From Panacagrimonas sp965216805 (GTDB taxonomy: Bacteria > Pseudomonadota > Gammaproteobacteria > Nevskiales > Nevskiaceae): a stretch of 64,000 nucleotides of DNA. The notes under the pieces are model-generated. The model saw nothing but the letters and a program-made list of their open reading frames with translations, had not been told where the DNA came from and made no database searches. The stretch covers positions 1,488,001 to 1,552,000 of the forward strand of contig NZ_CBDCGN010000003.1 of assembly GCF_965216805.1 (NCBI RefSeq), written 5' to 3'. Position numbers and translations under genes: made by a program. Position 1 is the stretch's first letter; each line of letters opens with the position of its first letter. Shown here piece after piece: positions 1 through 8,236 of this stretch.

Positions 1-99
1 CGCAAGTCACGGCTATTGGGCCAACGCCGCCGTCACTGTGTCGCTCTAGCGAGTCCCGCACGGCATCATGGGGCTGGTTTCCCCGCTGAGAACTGGATC

Positions 100-501
100 A
101 TGCAAGAACCCGCAAGGTCACAGGCCGTTGCCGAGTGCGTGGCGCTGTGCAACGCCTATGGCGAGCTGGCCGACAGCGGCCAGGCCGATGCCTTTGCCGA
201 TCTCTACACGCCGGACGGCGTGTTCGACCGGCTCGGCCAGTTGATCGAGGGGCGCGAAGCCCTGCGCAAGCTCATTGCCGGGCGGCCCGCCGGCGTATGG
301 ACGCGCCATCGTTGCAGCAACGTGCGCGTCGAGGTGGCGCCGGATCTGCGCAGCGCCAGCGGTGAGGCCGATCTCGAAATGCAACGCGGCCGAGAAGATT
401 CGTCCGAGGTCGAGGAGATTCGTGCCCGCTATCTGGATCGCTTCGTGCTGACCGAGCTTGGTTGGCGGTTTGCCGCGCGCAAGGTGGTGTTGTTGCCCTG
501 A
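100..501 (+). CDS. SnoaL/NTF2-like domain protein
   Basis: A protein of 133 residues with a cystatin-like alpha+beta cone of the NTF2/SnoaL type: an N-terminal helix (about residues 8-28), the segment FADLYTPDGVFD, and a C-terminal GWRFAARKVVLL strand. Such folds serve as hydratases, isomerases or small accessory subunits; the substrate cannot be told from sequence. I chose the ATG at 100 because homologous sequence begins there, although the frame is open further upstream. It is followed 32 bases later by the DUF1653 gene on the same strand. The family call is fairly secure, the function is unknown. Confidence 0.65.
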   Translation: MQEPARSQAVAECVALCNAYGELADSGQADAFADLYTPDGVFDRLGQLIEGREALRKLIAGRPAGVWTRHRCSNVRVEVAPDLRSASGEADLEMQRGREDSSEVEEIRARYLDRFVLTELGWRFAARKVVLLP

Positions 502-533
502 GCGCTAGCGCCATCGCGCGGGAGAATCGATTC

Positions 534-881
534 ATGACCGAAGACGATGACCGCAGCGAAGCGCTTGCGCGCATGATCGATGACTTTCAGCCGGGCCTCT
601 ATCGGCACTACAAAGGCGGGCAATACTTGGCGCTGTGCCTGGCGCGCGAGGACGAGACCGACGAGGTCGTGGTGGTCTACACGCGCCTGTACCCCCGTGC
701 CGGCCTGCCGACCAGCACGCGCAAGCTGCGCGTATGGAATCAGGAGGTGGTGCACGAAGGGCAGCGGGTGCCGCGCTTCGCCTATTGCGGGCACGTCGCC
801 GATGAGGTGGACGAACACGGGCAGCCGCTGCCGGCCCGGCACCGGCGCAGTCTGTTGCGTTGGGTCAAGGACAACTTCTGA
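534..881 (+). CDS. DUF1653 family protein
   Basis: A 115-residue protein with the DUF1653 hallmark PGLYRHYKGGQY near residues 20-31 and the family's later YTRLYP and FAYCGHV segments. The family is small, soluble and of unknown biochemical role. The ATG at 534 follows GGGAGAATCGATTC, a fair ribosome binding site, and gives the family's usual length. It ends 9 bases before the stop of the convergent AlkB repair gene. Confidence 0.75.
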   Translation: MTEDDDRSEALARMIDDFQPGLYRHYKGGQYLALCLAREDETDEVVVVYTRLYPRAGLPTSTRKLRVWNQEVVHEGQRVPRFAYCGHVADEVDEHGQPLPARHRRSLLRWVKDNF

Positions 882-890
882 CCGGGTCGT

Positions 891-1568
891 TCACCCGGCC
901 TTGCGCAAGGTCAGATTGATGCGCTGGCCGCCCAAGGTCGGATGCGGTTCGTCTTTGAGCGGCATGATGCCGTGATAGCGCAAGCGATCGCTGCCGCCCC
1001 ATACCAGCACGTCGCCGTGCTGCAGGGGGATCTTGGCGGGCTTGACGGCGCGCTGCAGGCCGCCGAACAGAAACGTGGCGCGCATGCCCAGCGACACCGA
1101 CACGATGGGCTGGGTGAAATCGCGCTCGTTGCGGTCCTGATGCAGGGACAGGCGCGCGCCCGGCAGGTAACGGTTGACCAGACAGGCGTCGGGTTCGAAA
1201 CGGTCGTAGCCAGCCGCTCGCGCCGCCGTTTGCGCCAGGCGTAGAAAGACCGTCGGCATGGCGGGCCAGGGCTGGCCCGTTTCGGGATCGATACCGGCGT
1301 AGCGATAACCGCGCCGATCGGTCGTCCACCCCAGCGCGCCACAATTGGTCAGCCCCACCGACATGGCAAAACCGCCCGGCGTCACCAAGTGACGGAACGG
1401 TGAAACTGCGCTCAGGCGCCGTACCGCGGCCACAAGCTCATCGGCGTCGGCAGCGGCAAACCTGGGCAGCAGCAGGGCCTGGGGCCCCAAAGCTTGCGGC
1501 AGCTCGGGCGCCGTATCCAGTTGCATGGGCAACTGCCGCGAGACGGTGATGCCGTCAGGTTGATGCAT
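891..1568 (-). CDS. alkB: AlkB-type DNA repair dioxygenase
   Basis: A 2-oxoglutarate/Fe(II) dioxygenase of 225 residues that would oxidatively demethylate 1-methyladenine and 3-methylcytosine in DNA. Visible features are NRYLPGARLSLHQDRNE with the iron ligands H143 and D145, a third ligand H199 in RYHGIMP, and the 2-oxoglutarate site R216-x-N-x-T-x-R222 at the C terminus. Length and motif order match E. coli AlkB. It should not be confused with alkane hydroxylase AlkB. It converges on the DUF1653 gene; upstream is a 357-base gap. Confidence 0.9.
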   Translation of the reverse strand: MHQPDGITVSRQLPMQLDTAPELPQALGPQALLLPRFAAADADELVAAVRRLSAVSPFRHLVTPGGFAMSVGLTNCGALGWTTDRRGYRYAGIDPETGQPWPAMPTVFLRLAQTAARAAGYDRFEPDACLVNRYLPGARLSLHQDRNERDFTQPIVSVSLGMRATFLFGGLQRAVKPAKIPLQHGDVLVWGGSDRLRYHGIMPLKDEPHPTLGGQRINLTLRKAG

Positions 1569-1925
1569 GGCGTGTAGGGGTGCTGACGAAAGGAACGGAT
1601 ATTGGAAATGGCGTCTTTGGATAGACCTAGAACGGCGGTTGGCAACGGCCTACGCCGACAAGTGCAGATTGAGACACAAGGCAGCTTGGCGGGATTGTCG
1701 ACATGCCGGTGCGACGATTCGATCAGCTCACGCTGCGTTCGGATTTCCAATCCCGGTCATCCGCGAAACACGTGGTAAACGCGAATGTCAGGATAAAGAC
1801 TGACGCCTGTGGCAGTAACGGCAGGTCGGTCGTTGCCGCAATCCAAGGCGTCGCTGATCTCCGGACTCGCGACGCTCCGCAGATCGTGCCCGATGCCGCG
1901 TTCGCGATCAGACACGCCCGGTGTG
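1569..1925. other. Intergenic region, nothing recognised
   Basis: This stretch lies between the AlkB repair gene and the exosortase, both on the minus strand, so it should contain the alkB promoter. I see no convincing reading frame, RNA gene, terminator or repeat in it. Confidence 0.4.
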
Positions 1926-3653
1926 CTACCAGTATGACCATCGGCCCGTCGACAAGACGTACAGGGCCAGCGCGGCGTTGGTGGTGGCATGCGCGATCAC
2001 CGCGTCGCCGATGCGGCCGCTGCGATAGCGCACCAGGCCGTACACCATGCCGGCCAGCGTTCCCGCCACCCAGTGGCCGTGCAGCGCTCCAAACAACAGC
2101 GAGGACCCCGCCAACGCGATCCAGTCGAACGGCAGCGGCAAGCCTTCTGCTGGCTGTCGTCGCGTCAACAGCTTGAGCAGATAACCGCGGAAGGCCAGCT
2201 CTTCGGCGATCGGCACCGTCACCACGGCCCCGAGCACCCGAAAGCACAGCCATGCCGCCGCCCACGTCGGGGGAACGCTGGCCAGTGCGGAAGCGTCGGC
2301 ACGGTCGGTATCTTCGGCAGCCGGAACCAGCAACAGCCACAACGGCAGCACGGCCAGCCCGGCCAGCACCGGCAGCCATCGGGGCGGAGTCAGCAGGCTG
2401 CGCAGGGGCTTGAAGCAGATCGCGATTGCGGCGCCCACGGCGATCGCTCTCAACGGGTAGAGCCAGTCGAAATCGACGGTCAGCAAGCCGGTCAGCAAGG
2501 TCGCGGCCAGCAATGTCAGCAGGGGGATGAGCAGCGCCGCCTCGAAGTCCAGCACGAATCCGGTCTGCTCCCTTGGGCGCGAAAACCACGAGGTCCGCGA
2601 CAGCGCCCACAGCGCCACACATTCCAGCAGCAGAAACACCAGACCGCCATAGATGTGGAAACCCTTGATCGCCCATTCGGGTGAAATTTCGGCGCCGATG
2701 GCAACCAGGATCGCGATGCGAGCCACATTCAATGACAGGCTCAGCGGCACGGCGAACGCCAGCAGCGCGAAGGCGGCCGGAAATCGCAGTTCGGTTCTGA
2801 AGGTGTACAGATAGGCACCGACCAGCGCCACCAGCAGGGCCGCGCCTTCCATGCCGGAGCATTCGGCGGAAATGTGCACCTTGAAATCGCCGGCACCCAT
2901 GATCGCCTGGTCGGCGATCAGCAGGACGCTCGGATAGAAGATTTCCAGTACCGCGACGCTGGCATGCAGCGTGAGCTGCGCAAGCGCTCCCGACCACAGC
3001 CCTTCCTCTCCCAGCTTGAGCCAGTCGCGCAGCACCAGGATGTAGGCCAGCAGGATCGCCGCGGAGTACAGCAGTGCCCAGCGTTCGCGACGGGCGAAGG
3101 CTTTCCAGTACGCGGCGGGAGCGATCACCCAGGCGGTCAGCACCAGTGCGACTAGGGTTGCGGCAACCCACATCAGCACCCAGGGCCACTGCCAGCCATC
3201 GAGCGGAAACGGGGACGTGAATACGGGGATGGCCAGCCCGAACGCGATGCCGTAAGCACAGCACTGGAAGCACAGCGGGCGGACGCGTGAATAACCCGCA
3301 ATCGCGGACTTGAACTGCCGGAAGTGCTGCGGCGCCCGTGGGTATAAAAAAAACGCCAGCAGGCAGATGTACAGCAACGACATTCGAAAAGCGGAGCCGC
3401 GATGGTGCGGAATCCTGGCCCACTCTTCGGGGTTGCTTCTTACGCCATCGGAGTCGAAGCATTCGATGGCCAGCACGAGTTGGAGGGCGAGAACGACAAG
3501 CGCCAGCAACAAGGATCGATGCCCGCTCCAGGCCGAGCCAGCGGTGGCCCCCAGCGTCGGGCGGAAGTCCTGGGGCAAGGCGGGGGCGTCTTCCGCCGCC
3601 ACGTCCCGTACCGCAGCGAGCGCGCCTCGGGAAGGACGCACCCGCCACGACAA
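1926..3653 (-). CDS. xrtE: Exosortase E / CPBP protease fusion
   Basis: A polytopic membrane protein of about 575 residues that fuses two enzymes. Residues about 45-350 are an exosortase with the transpeptidase-like Cys265 (AECSGMEG), Arg312 (NVARIAIL) and His333. Residues about 370-575 are a CPBP (CAAX-type) protease with EE at 484-485 in AEELAFRGYLL, FGALHG (H525) and AHATTN (H555). This architecture is that of exosortase E of VPEID-CTERM systems. The start used is a TTG 22 bases after the CTERM substrate gene; it has no clear ribosome binding site, so a later start is possible. It is predicted to cleave and re-anchor the substrate encoded just upstream. Confidence 0.85.
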   Translation of the reverse strand: MSWRVRPSRGALAAVRDVAAEDAPALPQDFRPTLGATAGSAWSGHRSLLLALVVLALQLVLAIECFDSDGVRSNPEEWARIPHHRGSAFRMSLLYICLLAFFLYPRAPQHFRQFKSAIAGYSRVRPLCFQCCAYGIAFGLAIPVFTSPFPLDGWQWPWVLMWVAATLVALVLTAWVIAPAAYWKAFARRERWALLYSAAILLAYILVLRDWLKLGEEGLWSGALAQLTLHASVAVLEIFYPSVLLIADQAIMGAGDFKVHISAECSGMEGAALLVALVGAYLYTFRTELRFPAAFALLAFAVPLSLSLNVARIAILVAIGAEISPEWAIKGFHIYGGLVFLLLECVALWALSRTSWFSRPREQTGFVLDFEAALLIPLLTLLAATLLTGLLTVDFDWLYPLRAIAVGAAIAICFKPLRSLLTPPRWLPVLAGLAVLPLWLLLVPAAEDTDRADASALASVPPTWAAAWLCFRVLGAVVTVPIAEELAFRGYLLKLLTRRQPAEGLPLPFDWIALAGSSLLFGALHGHWVAGTLAGMVYGLVRYRSGRIGDAVIAHATTNAALALYVLSTGRWSYW

Positions 3654-3674
3654 GGCGGGACCGCAGCGAGGTGG

Positions 3675-3935
3675 CTAGAGGTTGGAGAGTCGCTTGTCGC
3701 GAGCCCGCTTGAGCAGGCTGGCGATCCCGACGACCAGCGTCACCGCCAGAATCGCGGCGGAGCCGTTGATCTCTGGGGCCGAGGCGGTATCCGCCGCGCC
3801 GCCGGGTGACACCACGCCACTGACAGTATGGGTGGTGTCGGTGACCAGGCCGCCTACGCGGTCCACCAGGTCGGACAAGAAGCCCGCAAAAGCACTTGCT
3901 GGGTAGAGCGCGGCGACAGCAATCCAGAACTTCAT
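3675..3935 (-). CDS. VPEID-CTERM-like exosortase substrate
   Basis: A small exported protein of 86 residues. It has a signal peptide MKFWIAVAALYPASAFA, a short polar body, and a C-terminal tripartite sorting signal: APEIN at 53-57, a hydrophobic helix at about 59-75 and a basic tail KRARDKR. APEIN is a variant of the VPEID box recognised by exosortase E. The ATG at 3935 is preceded by GGAGGCAAC, a strong site that decides against the longer frame. The gene lies directly upstream of the exosortase and probably in the same operon. The mature protein is very short (about 35 residues), which suggests a structural or signalling role rather than an enzyme. Confidence 0.8.
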   Translation of the reverse strand: MKFWIAVAALYPASAFAGFLSDLVDRVGGLVTDTTHTVSGVVSPGGAADTASAPEINGSAAILAVTLVVGIASLLKRARDKRLSNL

Positions 3936-4302
3936 GTTGCCTCCAGATCTGAAAATCTTGCCCACGAAAGGGTCGGTGGTTATCGAACCATGCGAATGTG
4001 GATAGCACCGCGTAAACCGCAGTGCAACAGGCTTTTTGTTTGCGGAGACCGGAAAGTCAGCGCGTTCCGGCAGATGCGACTGGTTTCAGATCATTTCGCG
4101 CATCCACAGGGTGTGGAAACGGTGAGAAGTCTGCGCCGACCATGGGTCTGGAAACCTCCGGCGACCCGGTCGACCGCGTCCTTCACCGGCGGCAGCGGCG
4201 CCCGCATCTCAACCGACGATACCGCCGCTTTCGATCGCGGCCAGCCGCCCGGGCAGACAACCCTGACGCAGATCGGTAGGGAGGTCGCGTCCCTGTGCGG
4301 CG
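3936..4302. other. Intergenic region, probable promoter of the exosortase operon
   Basis: This lies between the minus-strand CTERM gene and the 3' end of the acyl-CoA ligase, also minus-strand. It should hold the ligase terminator and the promoter of the CTERM/exosortase pair. No gene, repeat or clear hairpin was recognised. Confidence 0.35.
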
Positions 4303-5862
4303 CTAACCGACTGCGCGTTCCTGCCCCACCCAATGAGGTTTGCGCAGTTCGGTCTTGAGCACCTTGCCTGCGCCCGAGATCGGCAGCGCCTCGCGCAGTT
4401 CGAGGCTGCGCGGGCACTTGTAGCCGGCGATCAGCGTCTTGCAGTGGGCGTACAGCTCGTCCTGCGTGAGTGTTGCGCCCGGCTTGAGCACCACCGCTGC
4501 GTGCACCCCCTCGCCCATGTCCGCATCCGGGATGCCGATCACCGCAGTGGCCGCCACCGCCGGGTGCTTGGCGATGGCGTTCTCGACCTCGACCGAATAG
4601 ATGTTCTCGCCGCCGGAGATGATCATGTCCTTGAGGCGGTCGACGACAAAGACGTAGCCGTCGGTATCCATGTACCCCATGTCGCCGGTATGCATCCAGC
4701 CGCCGCGCAGCGCCTCGCGGGTGGCCTCGGCCTTGTTGAGATAACCCTGCATCACATTGGGACCGCGCGCGATGATTTCGCCGACCTCGCCCCTCGGCAG
4801 CTCACGGTCGGCACCATCGACGATCCTGACCTGCACGTGAAAGCTGGCGCGGCCACCGCTGCGCAGCTTATTGCTGCGGGCGCGGCCCTCGGCGGTGTGC
4901 TGGGCAAATGGCAGCACGGTCATCACCGCAGCGGTCTCGGTCATGCCGTAAACCTGCATCAAGCTGGCACTGGGCAAGGCCGCCATGGCGCGGTCCAGCA
5001 GGGCCTCGGACGCCGGCGAGGCGCCGTACATGATGCGTTTGACGCTGGAGGTGTCACGGGCTTGGGTGGCCGGGTGATCGATCAGCACCTGCAGCATCGC
5101 GGGCACCAGTAGCAGATCGCTGAGCTTGCGTTGCTCGATCAGGTCCAGCACCGCGTCGGGCTTGAACACCGGCAGCATCACATGCTCGCCGCCGCGCAGC
5201 AGCAGGCAGGTGATGAGCATCATGTCGGCCAGGTGGAACATCGGTGCGGCATGCAGGCCCACGGCGCCTTCGGGCAGCGCGCCCTCCGCCAGCAGGCTCA
5301 GCGCCGAGCTGCAGATATTCAGATGGCTGAGCATCACGCCCTTGGGCGCGCCAGTGGTGCCGCCGGTATAGAAGATACCGAACAGCTCGTCGCCGCCGAT
5401 TTCGAGATCGTCGATAGGCTCGTTGTCGGCGATCAGCGCCTCGTGGGAGTGCGCGTCCGCCGGGGTTTCGGCGTCACCCATGTAGATGACGCGACGCAGA
5501 AACATGCAGCCTTCCAGCAGCGGCTCGATCTGCGGCGCGAAAGCATCGTCGACGAACAGCGCCACCGACTCTGAGTCTTTCATCGAGTAGACGATCTCCG
5601 CCGTGCTCCAGCGGAAGTTGGCCGGGTTGACGACGGCGCCGATCCAGGCGATGGCGAGATACGCCTCCAGGTAGCGGTCGGAATTCAGTGCCAGGACGCA
5701 GATGCGGTCGCCATGGCGGATGCCCAGCGCCTTGAGGCCGGCCGCGAGCCGGGCCACCCGTCCGTGCAGTTCGCGAAAGCTGTGGATGCGACCGTTACAG
5801 ACGGTTGCGACGGCGTCAGGTTGCTGTTGCACCGCGCGATGCAGGCCCTGAGTGAATTGCAT
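4303..5862 (-). CDS. AMP-dependent acyl-CoA ligase
   Basis: An ANL-superfamily ligase of 519 residues that adenylates a carboxylic acid and transfers it to CoA. The P-loop is YTGGTTGAPKG at 165-175. Further motifs are QVYGMTETAA, the hinge segment GWMHTGDMGYMDTDGYVFVVDR and the C-terminal AGKVLKTELRK with the catalytic lysine. It resembles medium/long-chain fatty acyl-CoA synthetases; the exact substrate is not readable. A GGAG ribosome binding site precedes the ATG at 5862. It lies downstream of the lipase and wax-ester synthase genes on the same strand and would supply them with acyl-CoA. Confidence 0.85.
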   Translation of the reverse strand: MQFTQGLHRAVQQQPDAVATVCNGRIHSFRELHGRVARLAAGLKALGIRHGDRICVLALNSDRYLEAYLAIAWIGAVVNPANFRWSTAEIVYSMKDSESVALFVDDAFAPQIEPLLEGCMFLRRVIYMGDAETPADAHSHEALIADNEPIDDLEIGGDELFGIFYTGGTTGAPKGVMLSHLNICSSALSLLAEGALPEGAVGLHAAPMFHLADMMLITCLLLRGGEHVMLPVFKPDAVLDLIEQRKLSDLLLVPAMLQVLIDHPATQARDTSSVKRIMYGASPASEALLDRAMAALPSASLMQVYGMTETAAVMTVLPFAQHTAEGRARSNKLRSGGRASFHVQVRIVDGADRELPRGEVGEIIARGPNVMQGYLNKAEATREALRGGWMHTGDMGYMDTDGYVFVVDRLKDMIISGGENIYSVEVENAIAKHPAVAATAVIGIPDADMGEGVHAAVVLKPGATLTQDELYAHCKTLIAGYKCPRSLELREALPISGAGKVLKTELRKPHWVGQERAVG

Positions 5863-5883
5863 GACCCTCTTCTCCTTCGGTTG

Positions 5884-6720
5884 TCAGTGTGCAGCGACCC
5901 AACGTTTGAGATCTTCGAACACGCGTGTGCGCTCGGCAGGCGGCTCGTTGAAGATTTCGTGGAAATAGCCCTCGTAAAGTTTCAGTGTCTTGTCTTTGGA
6001 GCCCGCCAGTTCGTGGATGCGCTGGCTGCCGGCGGGCAGGGCCAGGCTGTCGGCGGTGCCGTGCATGATCAGCAGGGGCAGCGTGAGCACCGAGTACCCG
6101 GCCGACAGCCAGCTGAGACGATCCAGCAACTCCGTGACGGTGCGCACCGGGATCGGTGTGCGCGAGTTGAGTGGGTCCTGGTTGTATTTGCGGACCTCTT
6201 CGGGATCGCGCGACACCGCCGATCCGTCGATCGGCAGGAAGGGCTTGGCCGGCGACACCATCGAAAAAAGCCGCGCCAGAACCCGCACCTTCATCGGGAT
6301 GGGATTGAGCTGCACCGCCGGGCCGGACAACACCAGGCCGCGCAGCTTGTCCTGGTGTTTCATCGCGTAGCTCAGCGAAATTGCGCCACCCAGACTGTGG
6401 CCGATCAGGATCGGCTTGCCGGCGGGCGCCTGCTGTTCTGCAGCCAGGGTGACGAGTTGATCGAGGTCGGCGACGGAATACTCGAACTTCTCGATGAACG
6501 CGCGGGTGCCGCCGGATTTTCCATGACCGCGGTGGTCGAGCGCATAGACCGCACAGTTCTGCTCGACCAACACCTGCGCCAGACGCGCATAGCGCCCGCT
6601 GTGTTCGGCCACGCCGTGGGCGATCACCGCAGTGCGGGTCGGCGCGCTGCCGGGCAGCCAGGCCTGCCAGTAGATCGAGACCCCCTTTTCGCCGCCGTAG
6701 CGGCCTTCGCGTTCCTGCAT
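5884..6720 (-). CDS. Monoacylglycerol lipase-like alpha/beta hydrolase
   Basis: A serine hydrolase of 278 residues close to monoglyceride lipase/lysophospholipase. It has the oxyanion-side AHGVAEHSGRY segment, YALDHRGHGKSGG, the nucleophile elbow GHSLGG (Ser109), and acid and histidine regions MHGTADS and YFHEIFNEP. The ATG at 6720 is preferred to a TTG 21 bases earlier because GGGAG lies at the proper distance. It starts one base after the stop of the wax-ester synthase gene, so the two are co-transcribed. It would release fatty acid from stored or imported glycerides. Confidence 0.85.
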   Translation of the reverse strand: MQEREGRYGGEKGVSIYWQAWLPGSAPTRTAVIAHGVAEHSGRYARLAQVLVEQNCAVYALDHRGHGKSGGTRAFIEKFEYSVADLDQLVTLAAEQQAPAGKPILIGHSLGGAISLSYAMKHQDKLRGLVLSGPAVQLNPIPMKVRVLARLFSMVSPAKPFLPIDGSAVSRDPEEVRKYNQDPLNSRTPIPVRTVTELLDRLSWLSAGYSVLTLPLLIMHGTADSLALPAGSQRIHELAGSKDKTLKLYEGYFHEIFNEPPAERTRVFEDLKRWVAAH

Positions 6721-6721
6721 G

Positions 6722-8149
6722 TCAGTTGACTCCCAGCTCAAGAATTTCGTCGAAACTCTCGCGCAGCGCGCGCATCAGCACCTCGGGTTCAGTGATGGCA
6801 CCGGCGTCGAGATTCAGACCGATGCAACACGTCTGGCCGTGCGTGACCAGCGCGATCATCCCGGCCACGCCGGGCAGCGGCGCATACGGAAACAGGTGCG
6901 TGATCTTCGCGCCGGCCATGTAGACCTCGTCGCGAATGCCCGGCACGTTACTCATCTGCAGATCGTTCGCCGCCATCTTCGGCCCCATCGCTTTCGCGAC
7001 CGCCGCGGTCGGCAGGCGCGCGAGCAGCGGCATGATCGCGAACGGCGCGAGCAGCGCGGGTTCGTCGCGCAGGCGCGTGACCTGCTCGCCGATGTGACGC
7101 ATGCGCTCCTGCGGCGTCGCACCGCTGAGCTTGCCGGCGAGCTGACCGGGCGCGAACTTGTTGCCGCCGCCGGTATCGCCGGCCGCGCGCACGCTGATCG
7201 GAATGCCGATCGGCAGCTCGTCGTGCTCCACGCCCATGTGCGCGTGATAGCGCGCGAAGCCGCCAAGCATGCCGGCGACGAAGGCATCGTTGAGCGAAGC
7301 ACCGCAGGCCTTGGCCGCGGCCTTGAAGGGGGAGAGCGGCACTTCCATGGCCTCGAAGCGCCAGTCGAACGTTCGGCCCGCGAGCAGCGGCGACGGCGGT
7401 GCCATGTACGGCGCGAGCGCGCGGCGCAACGAGGCCGCGTAGCGCGCGATGCGCGACAGGCGCGAGCCCTCATCGTCGGCCGGCCTGATCCAGTTTTGCA
7501 GCGACGCGACGCCTGCGCTGACGCGCGCGGGCAGCTTCGCCAGCTCGCGTCGATACTGTCGGCGTGCCGCCTCGGCCGGGCTCGGCGGAGTCGCGTCCGA
7601 CGGGAAGGCCGCAGGCGGCAACTCGCGATCCGTGCTCGGCGCGCGCTTGCGGCTGTGCATGAAGGACATGAGTTGCACGATACCGATGCCGTCGCTCATC
7701 GCGTGATGCAGCTTGAGGATGTAGGCCGCGCGCGCGCCGTCCAGACCGAGCACCACGCGCGCCGACCACAGCGGGCGCTCGCGATCGAACGGTTCCATCG
7801 CGAAGTACTGCGCGAGGTCCAGCAACTGGCGCTGGCTGCCGGGCGCGGGCAGCGTGACGAAGTCGAGATGCGCGGACAGGTCGAACTGCGCATCGTCCAC
7901 CCACTCCGGCGTGCCGAGCGGCACCTCGACCAGCTTATGCCGCAGCCGCGGCACCGCCTGCACGCCCCAGGCATGCGCGGCGAGCATGCGTGCACGATCC
8001 GGCGCGCAGTCGAGCAGTTCGATGCCGACGACGGCAGAACGCAGGTTGGGATAGGTGTCGAGCCGCCACATGAGCGTCTCGAAGGCGTCGAGCGCGGGCG
8101 CGGTACCCCAGTTGAGCGAAATCGGCGCGCTGGCTTGGGGAGTGTTCAT
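6722..8149 (-). CDS. Wax ester synthase/acyl-CoA:diacylglycerol acyltransferase
   Basis: A WS/DGAT-family protein of 475 residues that makes wax esters and/or triacylglycerol at the inner face of the membrane. It carries the active-site motif HHAMSDG (H148-H149...D153), the conserved PLW at 126-128, and the C-terminal NVPG and FPYAPLPGVAGM regions of the family. The length is typical. The ATG at 8149 was chosen over earlier frames because it starts the conserved region. Together with the ligase, lipase and PlsB genes it forms a neutral-lipid storage block, common in hydrocarbon-degrading bacteria. Confidence 0.88.
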   Translation of the reverse strand: MNTPQASAPISLNWGTAPALDAFETLMWRLDTYPNLRSAVVGIELLDCAPDRARMLAAHAWGVQAVPRLRHKLVEVPLGTPEWVDDAQFDLSAHLDFVTLPAPGSQRQLLDLAQYFAMEPFDRERPLWSARVVLGLDGARAAYILKLHHAMSDGIGIVQLMSFMHSRKRAPSTDRELPPAAFPSDATPPSPAEAARRQYRRELAKLPARVSAGVASLQNWIRPADDEGSRLSRIARYAASLRRALAPYMAPPSPLLAGRTFDWRFEAMEVPLSPFKAAAKACGASLNDAFVAGMLGGFARYHAHMGVEHDELPIGIPISVRAAGDTGGGNKFAPGQLAGKLSGATPQERMRHIGEQVTRLRDEPALLAPFAIMPLLARLPTAAVAKAMGPKMAANDLQMSNVPGIRDEVYMAGAKITHLFPYAPLPGVAGMIALVTHGQTCCIGLNLDAGAITEPEVLMRALRESFDEILELGVN

Positions 8150-8236
8150 GAAACGTTTCGTGTACGTCGTGAGTCGAGAAGTGAGGGAGTGCAAGGGCCA
8201 TCCGTGTGCCGCGAGGGCAGCGCGGAAACCTGCATC

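Noticed and set aside
1723..4008. A 761-codon minus-strand frame overlapping the exosortase
   Set aside because: It is in another frame of the exosortase and CTERM genes, shows no domain, and has the Arg/Gly/Ala-rich composition of a high-GC shadow.
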